The notes: a model not told the origin generated them from the letters alone. A DNA stretch of 64,000 bases from Paenibacillus solani (GCF_001277345.1 NZ_LIUT01000006.1:382245-446244); one strand, 5' to 3'. Shown: positions 34,641-43,666, counted from the first letter of the stretch. Program-made: numbers and translations.

Positions 34641-35489
34641 ATGACTGTAGTCTCCGTACGGAAACAAGGCAGAAATCAGCGCAGAGTACTCCCGGGTTTT
34701 GGAATCGGTATGGGGCTGACCGTGCTTTATATGAGTTTGATTGTGCTTGTGCCGCTATCGGCGCTTCTTCTCAATCAAACCGGGTTGACCTGGGAGAAAT
34801 TCTGGTCGGTTGCAACTGACCCAAGGGTGCTGGCCTCCTACCGGGTCAGCTTGACGACAGCGTCGCTGGCCGCGTTGGCGGATACGATCCTGGGGCTGCT
34901 GCTGGCTTGGGTGCTGGTACGGTATGATTTTCCCGGCAAAAAAATATGGGATGCGCTGATCGACCTGCCCTTCGCGCTGCCGACGGCGGTGGCGGGGGTC
35001 GCGTTAACTGCGATCTACTCATATAATGGCTGGATCGGTTCGCTGCTGGAACCGCTGGGAATCAAGGCAGCATTCTCACCACTGGGCATCACGCTGGCTC
35101 TTATGTTCATTGGCATCCCCTTCGTGGTGCGGACGGTCCAGCCAGTGCTGGAGGACGCGGAGCGGGATACGGAGGAGGCGGCTGCTACGCTCGGGGCTGG
35201 CCGATGGCGGACTTTTTGCACGATTATCCTGCCGGGTCTCTTGCCACCGCTCTTAACCGGATTCGCGCTCGCTTTTGCCCGGGGGATCGGGGAATACGGC
35301 TCGGTAGTCTTTATATCGGGGAATATGCCGATGAAGACCGAGATCGCGCCGCTGCTTATCATGACGAAGCTGGAGCAGTTTGATTATGCCGGGGCCACAG
35401 CCGTTGCCTTGATCCTGCTGCTGATCTCGTTCGCGCTGCTGCTCGGCATTAATCTGCTACAGCATTGGTCGCGGAAGACCGCGCGTTAA
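34641..35489 (+). CDS. cysT: Sulfate ABC transporter permease CysT
   Basis: 282 residues with six membrane segments, homologous to CysT (CysU). The cytoplasmic EAA loop DTEEAAATLGAGRWRTFCTIILPGLLPPLLTGFALAFARGIGEYGSVVFISGN contacts the ATPase. It starts 38 bases after the binding-protein gene and is followed 16 bases later by CysW. It forms half of the membrane channel for sulfate uptake. Confidence 0.92.
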   Translation: MTVVSVRKQGRNQRRVLPGFGIGMGLTVLYMSLIVLVPLSALLLNQTGLTWEKFWSVATDPRVLASYRVSLTTASLAALADTILGLLLAWVLVRYDFPGKKIWDALIDLPFALPTAVAGVALTAIYSYNGWIGSLLEPLGIKAAFSPLGITLALMFIGIPFVVRTVQPVLEDAERDTEEAAATLGAGRWRTFCTIILPGLLPPLLTGFALAFARGIGEYGSVVFISGNMPMKTEIAPLLIMTKLEQFDYAGATAVALILLLISFALLLGINLLQHWSRKTAR

Positions 35490-35505
35490 GGAGGGGGAAT
35501 TTACG

Positions 35506-36372
35506 ATGGCTGAAATTATATCCGATGCCGTCCCGGCGGTAAAACGATATGGGCCCTCCTCTTCAGCAGCGGCGGAGAAGCCGTGGGTGAAATGGACATT
35601 CATTAGCTTGGCTGGGCTTGTGCTGCTGTGGCTTATTGTACTGCCTCTGATTACCGTCATGTCTGAAGCGCTTAAGAAAGGCTGGGACGTCTATCTTGCT
35701 GCCTTATCCGATCCCGATGCGCTATCTGCGCTTAGGCTGACCCTGCTGGTCGCAGCTATTGCCGTGCCGCTCAATTCCATATTCGGCGTCATCGCGGCAT
35801 GGACCCTGACGAAGTTCCGTTTCAGAGGGAAGAACCTGCTCATTACGCTGCTGGATTTACCGTTCGCGGTATCGCCAGTCATCGGCGGTCTCATCTTCGT
35901 ACTTATTTTTGGCCGCCAGGGATGGTTAGGACCTTGGCTCGAAAGTCATGATATCAAGATCATATTTGCCGTGCCCGGCATTGTATTGGCTACGTTATTC
36001 GTAACGTTTCCCTTTGTGGCTAAAGAGCTGATTCCGTTGATGGAAGAGCAAGGGACCAAGGAAGAGGAAGCTGCCGTAACACTGGGAGCCAGAGGCTGGC
36101 AAATATTCTGGCGGGTAACCCTGCCCAATATCAAGTGGGGACTGCTGTACGGCATCATCCTATGTAATGCCAGGGCCATGGGGGAATTTGGGGCAGTGTC
36201 TGTTGTATCCGGACATATACGCGGAGAGACCAATACGCTGCCGCTTCATGTCGAGATTTTGTACAATGAGTATCAGTTTTCGGCATCATTCGCGGTGGCT
36301 TCCTTATTGCTGTTGTTAGCCGTGATAACACTGCTGCTTAAACATTGGTTTACACGAAAAAATGCCCATTGA
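35506..36372 (+). CDS. cysW: Sulfate ABC transporter permease CysW
   Basis: 288 residues; six membrane segments after a 25-residue hydrophilic N-terminus. The EAA loop EEEAAVTLGARGWQIFWRVTLPNIKWGLLYGIILCNARAMGEFGAVSVVSGHIRGETNTLPLHVEILY is typical of CysW. AAGGAGGGGGAATTTACG before the ATG is a strong ribosome site. It is the second channel subunit. No cysA ATPase gene follows, unlike the usual cysPTWA order; 144 noncoding bases with a 9-bp inverted repeat (36379-36387 / 36415-36423) separate it from the yezD-like gene. Confidence 0.92.
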   Translation: MAEIISDAVPAVKRYGPSSSAAAEKPWVKWTFISLAGLVLLWLIVLPLITVMSEALKKGWDVYLAALSDPDALSALRLTLLVAAIAVPLNSIFGVIAAWTLTKFRFRGKNLLITLLDLPFAVSPVIGGLIFVLIFGRQGWLGPWLESHDIKIIFAVPGIVLATLFVTFPFVAKELIPLMEEQGTKEEEAAVTLGARGWQIFWRVTLPNIKWGLLYGIILCNARAMGEFGAVSVVSGHIRGETNTLPLHVEILYNEYQFSASFAVASLLLLLAVITLLLKHWFTRKNAH

Positions 36373-36516
36373 CAGTCCTTTCCAACCCATGCTAATGTTA
36401 ATTCATACTATATTGGTTGGAAAAGAATGAATAACGAATTCATCATGTAGAGTATTAAGTTGACTTGTACTGATATGTAAATAAATTTGGGCATTGCCCG
36501 GTGAGGAGGCGTATCC

Positions 36517-36738
36517 ATGGCTAAACCTTTAAAGGTGGATGAAATGTGGCTCGAACGCATAGCTAGCCTGCTGAACGATATGGAATTCGGTTCGCTGCAA
36601 ATTGTAGTGCATGAGGGGCAAATCGTTCAGATGGAACGAACGGAGCGCAAGCGTTTCGAGAATACGACCTCTGGAGCGGTTAAGACACCGGGAGCGTCCC
36701 GGGCATCCGGCCAACAACGAAGAACAAGCTCGAGATAG
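36517..36738 (+). CDS. yezD: YezD family protein (DUF2292)
   Basis: 73 residues; GTGAGGAGG stands before the ATG. The motif WLERIASLLNDMEFGSLQIVVHEGQIVQMERTERKRF is the whole conserved DUF2292 domain: a helix and two strands. The function is unknown, but these small proteins commonly sit next to sulfate or sulfonate transport genes, as here, so a role in sulfur uptake control is a reasonable inference. The basic, Ser/Thr-rich tail after residue 48 is not conserved. Confidence 0.85.
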   Translation: MAKPLKVDEMWLERIASLLNDMEFGSLQIVVHEGQIVQMERTERKRFENTTSGAVKTPGASRASGQQRRTSSR

Positions 36739-36785
36739 AACAGGCTCGTCATGAGGTTCAATCCGTCAAACCAATTGCTTTGTAA

Positions 36786-36824
36786 AGAAACAGCCCTGCC
36801 ATAATAACGGCAGGGCTGTTTCTG
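36786..36824. terminator. Bidirectional terminator
   Basis: AAACAGCCCTGCC and GGCAGGGCTGTTT form a perfect 13-bp stem with an 8-base loop between the yezD-like gene and the convergent membrane-protein gene. Confidence 0.88.
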
Positions 36825-36845
36825 TGTATCATGTGAGAGTCGATG

Positions 36846-37757
36846 CTATCTCGTTCTCAGAGGGCTATTGATCTCTTTTGGCTCGCTTGGAGTCGCAATC
36901 TCTTGGTGGGAATCAGGTTCTGCACCTGGATGAAGGAATTGTTCCATGACCTCCGGATGACCGGCATAGGGCCGCTCACGCCGCTTGCGGGTAGCTGTAA
37001 CCCGGAAGCCCGCCATATATAGCAAGCACTGAGTAACGAGAACGTAAGGCGAGGAGGCGTCCCCCGTCAGATTAAACAGGGCGGAAGCCACGATCAACAG
37101 ATGCAGCAACGTATAAATGACGCCATGTGTTCTTCTTCTGGAATCCATTAACAGACGGTAGAAGGATATCGTAGCAATGATATTGGAGAGCCATAAGCAC
37201 CACACCTGGGGGCTTGTCCAGGCAGAAGGCTGCCCGAGTGCCTCAACGAGAATCATAGACCACAGAATAACGGCTCCGAGTGCGAGGGCAGGTACAGCAG
37301 GTTTTAAGAGCAGCCACAATCCCATTCCCCAGCCGGGTTTCTCAAGGCGACCTACCAGCTCATCGCGTTCCTTCATAAGTCTGATCATTTCGCGGTTTAG
37401 CAGCTTGTGAATCGTCATCAATCTGGATTCGTCTTGGTCGCTGAGGAAGGTATCCAGCTGTTCATGGAGCTCACGAGTCAGCAGGTCAGCGGACTTACAC
37501 TCTTGCAAAAGTTGGATGAGCAGGTCCTGAGGAACAGCCGTCCGGGTAGGGCGATTGATTAATATACCCAGAGGACCTGCCAGTCTGCTATAGATGGTCA
37601 AGGACTGACGAATACGAGCGAGTGAATCTTTGCGTGCACCCAATAAGCGGGATGCAGTGTATATGTACAGCCCTGAGAATATCGCTACGGCAAGAAGCAC
37701 AGCCACCAGCGTATTCATAGAGCCAAAAATATTCGCGATCCATTCCGAAAGGGACAA
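36846..37757 (-). CDS. Membrane protein of unknown function
   Basis: 303 residues. One N-terminal span (LVAVLLAVAIFSGLYIY), a hydrophilic helical stretch of about 110 residues with LLRELHEQL-type heptads, then four closely spaced spans and a polar C-terminal tail with several prolines. AAGGAGGGATCAGC precedes ATG 37757. No catalytic motif or known domain is recognised. It stands alone between a terminator and a noncoding region. Confidence 0.6.
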   Translation of the reverse strand: MSLSEWIANIFGSMNTLVAVLLAVAIFSGLYIYTASRLLGARKDSLARIRQSLTIYSRLAGPLGILINRPTRTAVPQDLLIQLLQECKSADLLTRELHEQLDTFLSDQDESRLMTIHKLLNREMIRLMKERDELVGRLEKPGWGMGLWLLLKPAVPALALGAVILWSMILVEALGQPSAWTSPQVWCLWLSNIIATISFYRLLMDSRRRTHGVIYTLLHLLIVASALFNLTGDASSPYVLVTQCLLYMAGFRVTATRKRRERPYAGHPEVMEQFLHPGAEPDSHQEIATPSEPKEINSPLRTR

Positions 37758-37892
37758 GCTGATCCCTCCTTCAATTTTCTACTTTTCACTATTGCACATC
37801 GAACGAGGGATTTCAAGGGAATGAATGCGTCAAGCGAAACTTCGTGAAGCTTGTTTCGGAATGTTTCCTGAAGGAAATTCTTTTGTGTGAAG

Positions 37893-37921
37893 TTAACATA
37901 TGGAATGAAAGTACATATAAT
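37893..37921 (+). promoter_or_regulatory. Sigma-A promoter of a very small transcription unit
   Basis: TTAACA (37893-37898) and TATAAT (37916-37921) with a 17-base spacer. The next signal downstream is a strong ribosome site and a 28-codon ORF. Confidence 0.7.
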
Positions 37922-37969
37922 GCAATAACAAGAGAGGGTGTTCAAAACAGGCGAAGGGGGAGAAGCCTT

Positions 37970-38056
37970 ATGACGAAAGCACAAATAAGCAGAGCGCCTT
38001 TCCGGCGGGCAAAAATCACGATCGGTTATGTATTGCTCCTCGTCCTGACAGCATAA
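37970..38056 (+). CDS. 28-residue single-span peptide, unknown
   Basis: ATG 37970 follows AAGGGGGAG at 7 bases. The peptide starts MTKAQISRAPFRRAKIT and ends in a hydrophobic stretch, GYVLLLVLTA, so a short basic N-terminus precedes a membrane-inserting tail. A sigma-A promoter lies upstream and a terminator 30 bases downstream, giving a complete transcript of about 200 bases. I recognise no family. The unit could equally act as a small RNA; the ribosome site favours translation. Confidence 0.5.
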   Translation: MTKAQISRAPFRRAKITIGYVLLLVLTA

Positions 38057-38082
38057 TCATCTTTTAAGAGATGACGAATATA

Positions 38083-38122
38083 AAAAACAACAACGACTAT
38101 TTAGGATCGTTGTTGTTTTTTT
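38083..38122 (+). terminator. Terminator of the small unit
   Basis: AAAACAACAACGA and TCGTTGTTGTTTT form a 13-bp stem followed by T residues. Confidence 0.8.
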
Positions 38123-38194
38123 ATTATCTATCGTGTTAGGCGAGAACTAATGAAATGGCGTGTATATCCTGTTATGAGGACTCACGGCTAGAAT

Positions 38195-39088
38195 TTATCG
38201 TCTAGCTTCGTGTAGTTCCTTCCAGTACCTGTAATCATGAATGGCGATGCCGGAGAAGGAAGAGTGCTTCTGCGCTTTGGTGTTTACCTTGGACAACTGC
38301 TCTTCCATATAAGCCGTGCCTTCTTCAAAGAAGGTAATGTAGTTCCCCTCATTGCTGGATTTCGTCTCAACCGCGATCAAGGCTTCTTTGCCAAGTTCAT
38401 CGGCTTCCGTCAGTTCGGCAGCGGCCAGATTATAAATATTGTCTGCCTGATCACGGTAGGCCATAATCGCGATTTGGTCGAACTGCTGGATCATCCATCG
38501 GCTGACGGACATGGATTGATCAGGCAGCTGATAGGTATGCAGCCAAAAAGTCATATCCGACCCGATGGGCAGGTTTAGGGAGTGAGCTTCTCCGACCAGA
38601 TAACGAACATTCTCTTGCCATTGCGGAATGACCGAGGCAGGATTAGCTCTCCATTCAGGCAGCACATGCGGCTCGATATCTACGTGAATACCGGTAAATC
38701 GCTCATTCGGTGCTGCAGCCGCCTGATATTCAGCGATCCACTGCATAAAGGACGCTAATCGATGCTGCTCTGATTCCAGCGCCCAGTTAGGTGCGCCGCC
38801 AAGGGCATGAACCTCAATCCCTTTTTCCCCAGCCTGACTGATAAAATGGCGGTAGTATTCGGGGCGAACGTCGCGGTTCATCTGAAGATACAGGACATTG
38901 ACTCCTTGGCTTGAGGCAAAGCTAATAATATCCTCGGTTGAATTTTTAATCTGTTGGGTATCCCAAAACCAGGTTGCCCTCTGGTTAGCTTTGGCTGTAG
39001 CAGTATCAGGATGGAGGGACAAGCTGCCAAGCAATAACAGGCTGGTTGCAAGACAGGCGGCCAGCAAGCGGAACCCTTTTTTAAACAT
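38195..39088 (-). CDS. Secreted TIM-barrel-like protein, function unknown
   Basis: 297 residues. A signal peptide (FRLLAACLATSLLLLGSLSL) precedes a domain beginning RATWFWDTQQI. The order SQGVNVLYLQMNRDV, HALGGAPNWAL, FTGIHVDIEPHVLPEW, QFDQIAIMAYRD, LIAVETKSSNEGNYITFFEEG and FSGIAIHDYRYWKEL follows the strand pattern of a (beta/alpha)8 glycoside-hydrolase-like barrel, with DIE and ETK at positions where catalytic acids usually stand. Similar proteins are annotated only as hypothetical or amidase in Bacillota. I infer a cell-wall or polysaccharide role. Confidence 0.68.
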   Translation of the reverse strand: MFKKGFRLLAACLATSLLLLGSLSLHPDTATAKANQRATWFWDTQQIKNSTEDIISFASSQGVNVLYLQMNRDVRPEYYRHFISQAGEKGIEVHALGGAPNWALESEQHRLASFMQWIAEYQAAAAPNERFTGIHVDIEPHVLPEWRANPASVIPQWQENVRYLVGEAHSLNLPIGSDMTFWLHTYQLPDQSMSVSRWMIQQFDQIAIMAYRDQADNIYNLAAAELTEADELGKEALIAVETKSSNEGNYITFFEEGTAYMEEQLSKVNTKAQKHSSFSGIAIHDYRYWKELHEARR

Positions 39089-39439
39089 AATGAATTATCC
39101 CCTTTGGTGTACGATATAATCATTGACAAACGACAAATTACGACAAAAATACTGGATGAACACGACATTCGAAGCTGATATGCATCCTAGGAAATTTCGC
39201 GAATATGTATTTAATTATTGTATCGGTGAAATATTTAATTGGATACATAGGTCTAAAGTATTGTTGTTTCGCAGGAGAATAAACAGAAGGAGTTTGAACA
39301 GGCGTGTAAGGGGATAAGTAAAGTAGGAGGTGTGTTAGGTATTCGGGGCGTGTTTATATTCCAGGTTTCTGTATTTGTGAAGCCATTCATCACGGCAGGT
39401 GATATAGTATAATTTCTAGACAAAAAGGAGCGATGAAGT
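39089..39439. other. Noncoding gap, 351 bases
   Basis: AT-rich divergent region between the TIM-barrel protein and an NAD(P)-binding reductase. ATTTAATT occurs twice (39209-39216 and 39233-39240), and TATGTAT/ATACATA flank them as a loose inverted repeat. A TATAAT box lies about 25 bases before the ATG at 39440. No convincing ORF is present. Confidence 0.5.
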
Positions 39440-40072
39440 ATGAAGGTAGCAATCATTGGTGCAAGCGGTACGATAGGCAAACGAATTACAGAGGAAGCTC
39501 TGCGTCGAGGGCATGATGTAACGGCGATTCTACGCAATCCCGAGCGCTTGGAGCAGGAGCATGAGCGTTTGAACAAGGTCAAGGCGGATGTGATGGATCC
39601 TTCCTCGCTGGAGGAGGCCATTCAGGGACATGACGCTGTGATCAGTGCGTTTGGTCCGAAGTTTGGCCAGGAGGAGGAATTGCTGGCTGCCGCACGGACG
39701 ATCGTTGAGGGCACCAAACGCGGCGGCGTATCTCGCCTGCTGATTGTTGGCGGGGCTGGAAGCCTGATCAGCGATACTGGTGTACCGCTTATGGATACTC
39801 CGGAATTTCCTGGGGAAATTAGGCCGCTTGCCCGTGCGCATGCAGATGCTTACGATATTTATAAGGAAAGCGATCTGGAATGGACGTATGTGAGCCCAGC
39901 GGCTGTGATTGAGCCGGGGAAACGTACCGGACAGTTCCGGATTGGCATGGACCGTCTGGTGACCGACGAGAGCGGGAGCAGCCGGATCTCCGTAGAGGAT
40001 TTCGCCGTGGCTATGATCGACGAGCTGGATGATCCGCAGTTTATCAAATCCCGTTTTACCGTTGCATATTAA
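39440..40072 (+). CDS. NAD(P)H-binding reductase (atypical SDR)
   Basis: 210 residues, single Rossmann domain: KVAIIGASGTIGKRITEEALRRGHDVTAI is the dinucleotide-binding segment with GASGxIG, followed by ADVMDPSSLEEAI and DAVISAFGP. It lacks the SDR Tyr-x-x-x-Lys active site, as usual for the NmrA-like / YwnB-like group. AAAAGGAGCGATG supports the start. Likely cytoplasmic flavin or quinone reductase-like protein, or a redox sensor. It lies 68 bases upstream of nnr. Confidence 0.83.
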   Translation: MKVAIIGASGTIGKRITEEALRRGHDVTAILRNPERLEQEHERLNKVKADVMDPSSLEEAIQGHDAVISAFGPKFGQEEELLAAARTIVEGTKRGGVSRLLIVGGAGSLISDTGVPLMDTPEFPGEIRPLARAHADAYDIYKESDLEWTYVSPAAVIEPGKRTGQFRIGMDRLVTDESGSSRISVEDFAVAMIDELDDPQFIKSRFTVAY

Positions 40073-40140
40073 GAAATAAATAGGCATCCTGATGCCCGAC
40101 ATGAAGGTTATGATATATCGAAGCAAAGGGGAGAGCTTGG

Positions 40141-41961
40141 ATGTATGTAGTAACGTCTGAACAGATGAGGGCACTCGACAACCATACGATTCATCGAATC
40201 GGCATTCCGGCGATTGCGCTGATGGAGAACGCGGGGAAAGCGATCGCCGAGGAAGTGCTGAAGCTGTGCCTAGAGCGTGAACGAATGGGTCATGCAGACT
40301 CCCGCTCCCCAGCAGCCGTTCGCTCAGCTGGATGGCCGACAGCCATCCAAGCATGTCCCGAACTACGCATCGTGCGCACAGGGAGCAGTACAGGTGACCA
40401 TAAGGCATTTATGCTGGAGAATGGACAGCATGGAGAGCAGAGATCCTTCCGGGATCATTCGGCTGCCAAGAAGAGCCTTTTGGCTCCGGATGATCTGGCT
40501 TTGGAGATGAGCTGTCCATCGCCTGTTATCGACGGGGATGCGGCTGTATTGCCCACCGCGCTTGCAGCGCAGGAGCACTGGCTCATTCTGGTGGGCAAGG
40601 GCAATAACGGCGGCGACGGTGTGGTCGCCGCCCGGCATTTGCGTGACGCGGGTGTCCGGGTCACGCTGCTCTACGCCGCCGAGCCGTCCGCGCTTGCCGG
40701 CGAGGCGGCTGTGCAGCGGGATGCCGCGGCAGCGCTCGGCATCCCGGCACTGGTCCACGGCAGCTGTGCCGTGGACTTTGGCGCGTTCACCGGCATCGTG
40801 GACGCGCTGCTTGGCACGGGCGCGACGGGCGCGCCCCGCGGCGCTTACGCCGCGCTGATCCAGGCCGCCAATGACAGCGGCCTGCCGATCGTGTCCGCGG
40901 ATATTCCAAGCGGACTGGACGCCGATACCGGCGCGCGGCATGAGCCGTGCATTTTGGCCGCGGTGACGGTAAGCCTCGCCTTCCTGAAGCGAGGCTTGGT
41001 GCAGTCCCCCGGCGCCGAGGCGGCCGGCCGGGTGGTAGTCCGCTCCATCGGCATCCCCGCATCATTGTGCCGTGAGCAGGGCATCGGCACCTACCTGCTC
41101 ACCCCGGATGTCCTTCGGACCGAGCTGGGTGCCGACGTGACACGTCTTCGTGCGCCGGACGGGCATAAGGGCACCTACGGTCATGTGCTGACCGTAGGAG
41201 GCAGCCGCACGATGAGTGGCGCAGGCTTGCTTGCTTCCCGGGCAGCACTTCGTGCGGGCTGCGGCCTGGTCACCTGGGCGCTCCCTGCGAGCCTGGTACT
41301 GCCGCTCAGCGGAGCCGTGCCCGAGGTGATGCTCGCCCCAGCGACAGGCGAGGAGAGCGACGGCTACTGGAACGAGCCATCGGCTGAGCGGGTCCTTGAA
41401 CTGGCGAAGACCCGCGATGTCTTGGCGGTAGGTCCGGGGCTTGGTCGTTTTGAAGGAGATGGCAGGTGGCTCCGCCGGTTGTGGGAAGAATGGGACGGGC
41501 CGCTCGTGGTGGATGCTGATGCGCTGAATATGCTGTCTGCTTCCGGAGACTTCGAGAGCTGGAAGCCGCGTGCCGCAGCAACAGTGCTGACCCCGCATCC
41601 CGGGGAGATGTCTCGGCTGCTGGGGATCCCGACGGCCGAGCTGCAGCGGGACCGGATCAGTGCGGCTACCAAGTTCGCGAGGGAGCACGGGGTGACCCTC
41701 GTGCTCAAGGGGGCGCATACCGTCGTGGCTGCGCCAGACGGACAGGCCTACATTAACACAACCGGTACCTCCGGCATGGCGACCGGAGGTACCGGGGATG
41801 TGCTGACCGGCATCATTGCCAGCCTGCTGGCGCAGGGATATGCCGGTCCTGCTGCAGCCGCGCTTGGCGTGTGGCTGCACGGCTGCGCTGGCGAGAAGGC
41901 CGCGCGGCGCCGGGGTCATCCCGCCTCGGTCATCGCCGGCGATGTGATCGAAGCACTGTGA
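40141..41961 (+). CDS. nnr: Bifunctional NAD(P)HX epimerase / ADP-dependent NAD(P)HX dehydratase
   Basis: Repairs hydrated NAD(P)H: the N-terminal YjeF_N half epimerises S- and R-NAD(P)HX, the C-terminal ribokinase-like half dehydrates the S form using ADP. N-terminal: EQMRALDNHTI, VGKGNNGGDG, DALLGTG, SADIPSGLDADTG. C-terminal: KGTYGHVLTVGGSRTMSGAGLLASRAALRAG, AVGPGLG, VVDADALN, LTPHPGEMSRL, and GTSGMATGGTGDVLTG with the catalytic Asp. At 606 residues it is about 90 longer than usual: residues about 42-140, between the first helix and VGKGNNGGDG, form an extra segment unlike the family. From 40600 on the gene is markedly richer in GC than its surroundings. Confidence 0.92.
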   Translation: MYVVTSEQMRALDNHTIHRIGIPAIALMENAGKAIAEEVLKLCLERERMGHADSRSPAAVRSAGWPTAIQACPELRIVRTGSSTGDHKAFMLENGQHGEQRSFRDHSAAKKSLLAPDDLALEMSCPSPVIDGDAAVLPTALAAQEHWLILVGKGNNGGDGVVAARHLRDAGVRVTLLYAAEPSALAGEAAVQRDAAAALGIPALVHGSCAVDFGAFTGIVDALLGTGATGAPRGAYAALIQAANDSGLPIVSADIPSGLDADTGARHEPCILAAVTVSLAFLKRGLVQSPGAEAAGRVVVRSIGIPASLCREQGIGTYLLTPDVLRTELGADVTRLRAPDGHKGTYGHVLTVGGSRTMSGAGLLASRAALRAGCGLVTWALPASLVLPLSGAVPEVMLAPATGEESDGYWNEPSAERVLELAKTRDVLAVGPGLGRFEGDGRWLRRLWEEWDGPLVVDADALNMLSASGDFESWKPRAAATVLTPHPGEMSRLLGIPTAELQRDRISAATKFAREHGVTLVLKGAHTVVAAPDGQAYINTTGTSGMATGGTGDVLTGIIASLLAQGYAGPAAAALGVWLHGCAGEKAARRRGHPASVIAGDVIEAL

Positions 41962-41971
41962 AGCGAAGATG

Positions 41972-41999
41972 AAGGGCCCTCCGAGAAGGGCCCTTTTTA
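41972..41999 (+). terminator. Terminator after nnr
   Basis: AAGGGCCCT and AGGGCCCTT with a 6-base loop, followed by TTTAT. Confidence 0.85.
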
Positions 42000-42037
42000 T
42001 ATGGGGAGGAAGCTTTAAGTTAAGTGCGAATCAGAAA

Positions 42038-42493
42038 TTAGATCAACCAGCAGAGCAGGGGAACGGCCAAGGCGAAGAACGGGGTGGCTAGAGAATAGCT
42101 GGAGAAATTGTGCTTTCCCCATAGGAACAGCAGCAGTGTCAGCAATCCGGCAGCAGCACGTAACCAGATCTGATCAGGATTGCCTCCCGTAAACAGTGCA
42201 AAGAACAGAAAACCGACTGCCCCATACACCGCAGCTTGTTTGCCCTTCTGAAGCGAGGGCAGAAATGAGAGAATGGCGTCTGCTGCCAGTGATGCCGTCA
42301 GCGCATAGCCGTATATCCAGTGCTCTTGCGGCAAATAAAGTCCCAACCACTCCGAAGCCCGGTCAGCGCTGGAAGGCCATATCCAACCGAGCAGGCTTAG
42401 CAGCAATACGACGATGCCCGCGCTCGCCAGCTTGTTTAATGCATAAAACCCCATATCCATCCGCCCGGACCTTCTGGGAATTTCGCTGTTCAT
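42038..42493 (-). CDS. Membrane protein of unknown function
   Basis: About 151 residues if translation starts at ATG 42493, which has AGAGGATG upstream (the frame is open to 42511). Five hydrophobic segments: LASAGIVVLLLSLLGWIW, IYGYALTASLAADAILSFL, AAVYGAVGFLFFALFTGG, LRAAAGLLTLLLFLWG and TPFFALAVPLLCWLI. No motif points to a substrate or family I recognise. It lies convergent to nnr. Confidence 0.62.
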   Translation of the reverse strand: MNSEIPRRSGRMDMGFYALNKLASAGIVVLLLSLLGWIWPSSADRASEWLGLYLPQEHWIYGYALTASLAADAILSFLPSLQKGKQAAVYGAVGFLFFALFTGGNPDQIWLRAAAGLLTLLLFLWGKHNFSSYSLATPFFALAVPLLCWLI

Positions 42494-42550
42494 TGCACAC
42501 ATCCTCTGCATGTTTATTCGTCGAATTCTCGAACATTTTCAGCACACATG

Positions 42551-43459
42551 CTAACTGGTCACCATTTGCCCGCCATTGACGTGAATGGCCTGACCCGTAA
42601 CATATGAAGAATCAATAGATGAGGCCAGATACACATAAGCGGGTGCCAGCTCATAGGGCTGTGCGGCCCGTTTCATCGGTGAATCAGTCCCGAATACAGC
42701 GACCTCTTCCGCAGAAAAGCTGGATGGGATGAGCGGTGTCCAGACCGGGCCGGGAGCGACGGAGTTTACGCGGATGCCTTGTTCGACCAGCGAGAGAGCC
42801 AAGGACCTTGTAAGCGAAACAATAGCCCCTTTGGTGGAGGAGTAATCGATGAGCTCCTTGGAGCCCTCATAGGCGGTAATGGATGCCGTATTGATGATCG
42901 AGGCTCCGGATTTCAGGTGGGGGAGCGCCGCCTGGATCATGAAGAAGAAGGAAAAGAGATTCGTCTTGTAGGTGTGGTGCAGCTGTTCCTCCGTCATGTT
43001 CAAGATGCTGCGCTGTACGTATTGGACGGCATGATTGTTCACCAGAACATCCAGCTTTCCGAAGCAGGCAATCGTCTCGTTCACAACGGCTTCACAGTTT
43101 TTCTTGTGCCGCAGGTCGGTCTTTATCAAAAGACAGCGCCTTCCAAACGACTCGATCCGCTGCTTGGTGACTTCGGCATCTGAAGTCTCATATAAGTATG
43201 GGATGACCAGATCGGCACCTTCCTTGGCAAAAGCAATGGCCGCCGCTTTGCCGATACCGCTGTCTCCTCCAGTCACAATGGCGATTTTGCCCTCCAGTTT
43301 ACTGCTGCCCGTGTAAGCGGGATCTTCGCTGATCGGACGTGGTGACATCAGGCTCTCAAGGCCCGGCTGGCAGCTTTGATGCTGGGGAGGAAAAGCGATG
43401 GGCTGTTCCTTGCATTCGGTTTTGGAGCCTATATATGGAACGGGCTGCTGTGGATTCAT
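42551..43459 (-). CDS. Short-chain dehydrogenase/reductase (general-stress type)
   Basis: 302 residues with a 50-residue N-terminal extension rich in Pro and Gln, then a classical SDR: AIVTGGDSGIGKAAAIAFA (NADP loop), LVNNHAVQ, the catalytic Ser in NTASITAYEG and YSSTKGAIVSLTRSLA (Tyr-x-x-x-Lys), and VAPGPVWTPLIPSSF. The extension and the LEGKIAIVTGGDSGIG motif place it with YhdF/YhxC/GspA-like stress reductases of Bacillus. Start supported by GGAGGAATGAA. Substrate unknown. Confidence 0.88.
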   Translation of the reverse strand: MNPQQPVPYIGSKTECKEQPIAFPPQHQSCQPGLESLMSPRPISEDPAYTGSSKLEGKIAIVTGGDSGIGKAAAIAFAKEGADLVIPYLYETSDAEVTKQRIESFGRRCLLIKTDLRHKKNCEAVVNETIACFGKLDVLVNNHAVQYVQRSILNMTEEQLHHTYKTNLFSFFFMIQAALPHLKSGASIINTASITAYEGSKELIDYSSTKGAIVSLTRSLALSLVEQGIRVNSVAPGPVWTPLIPSSFSAEEVAVFGTDSPMKRAAQPYELAPAYVYLASSIDSSYVTGQAIHVNGGQMVTS

Positions 43460-43666
43460 TTCATTCCTCCTTTGGCATATGGATGCTTTCGTGATGTCGA
43501 TGCTTTATCTCTATGCATGCGCCCACTCCAAGGTGCCGTTTAGGAGCAGAATGGGAGAAAGGTCGTGCGCAAACGCGAGGTTTACGGAATTAATTGCGAT
43601 GTCTTTCGGGCTACTGTGGTAAAATATTTCCAATCTATCATAATGGCCAAGGAGGATGATCACCTG

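Noticed and set aside
41062..41919. 285-residue minus-strand frame opposite nnr
   Set aside because: Long open frames opposite GC-rich genes are expected; the plus strand encodes complete NAD(P)HX dehydratase motifs.
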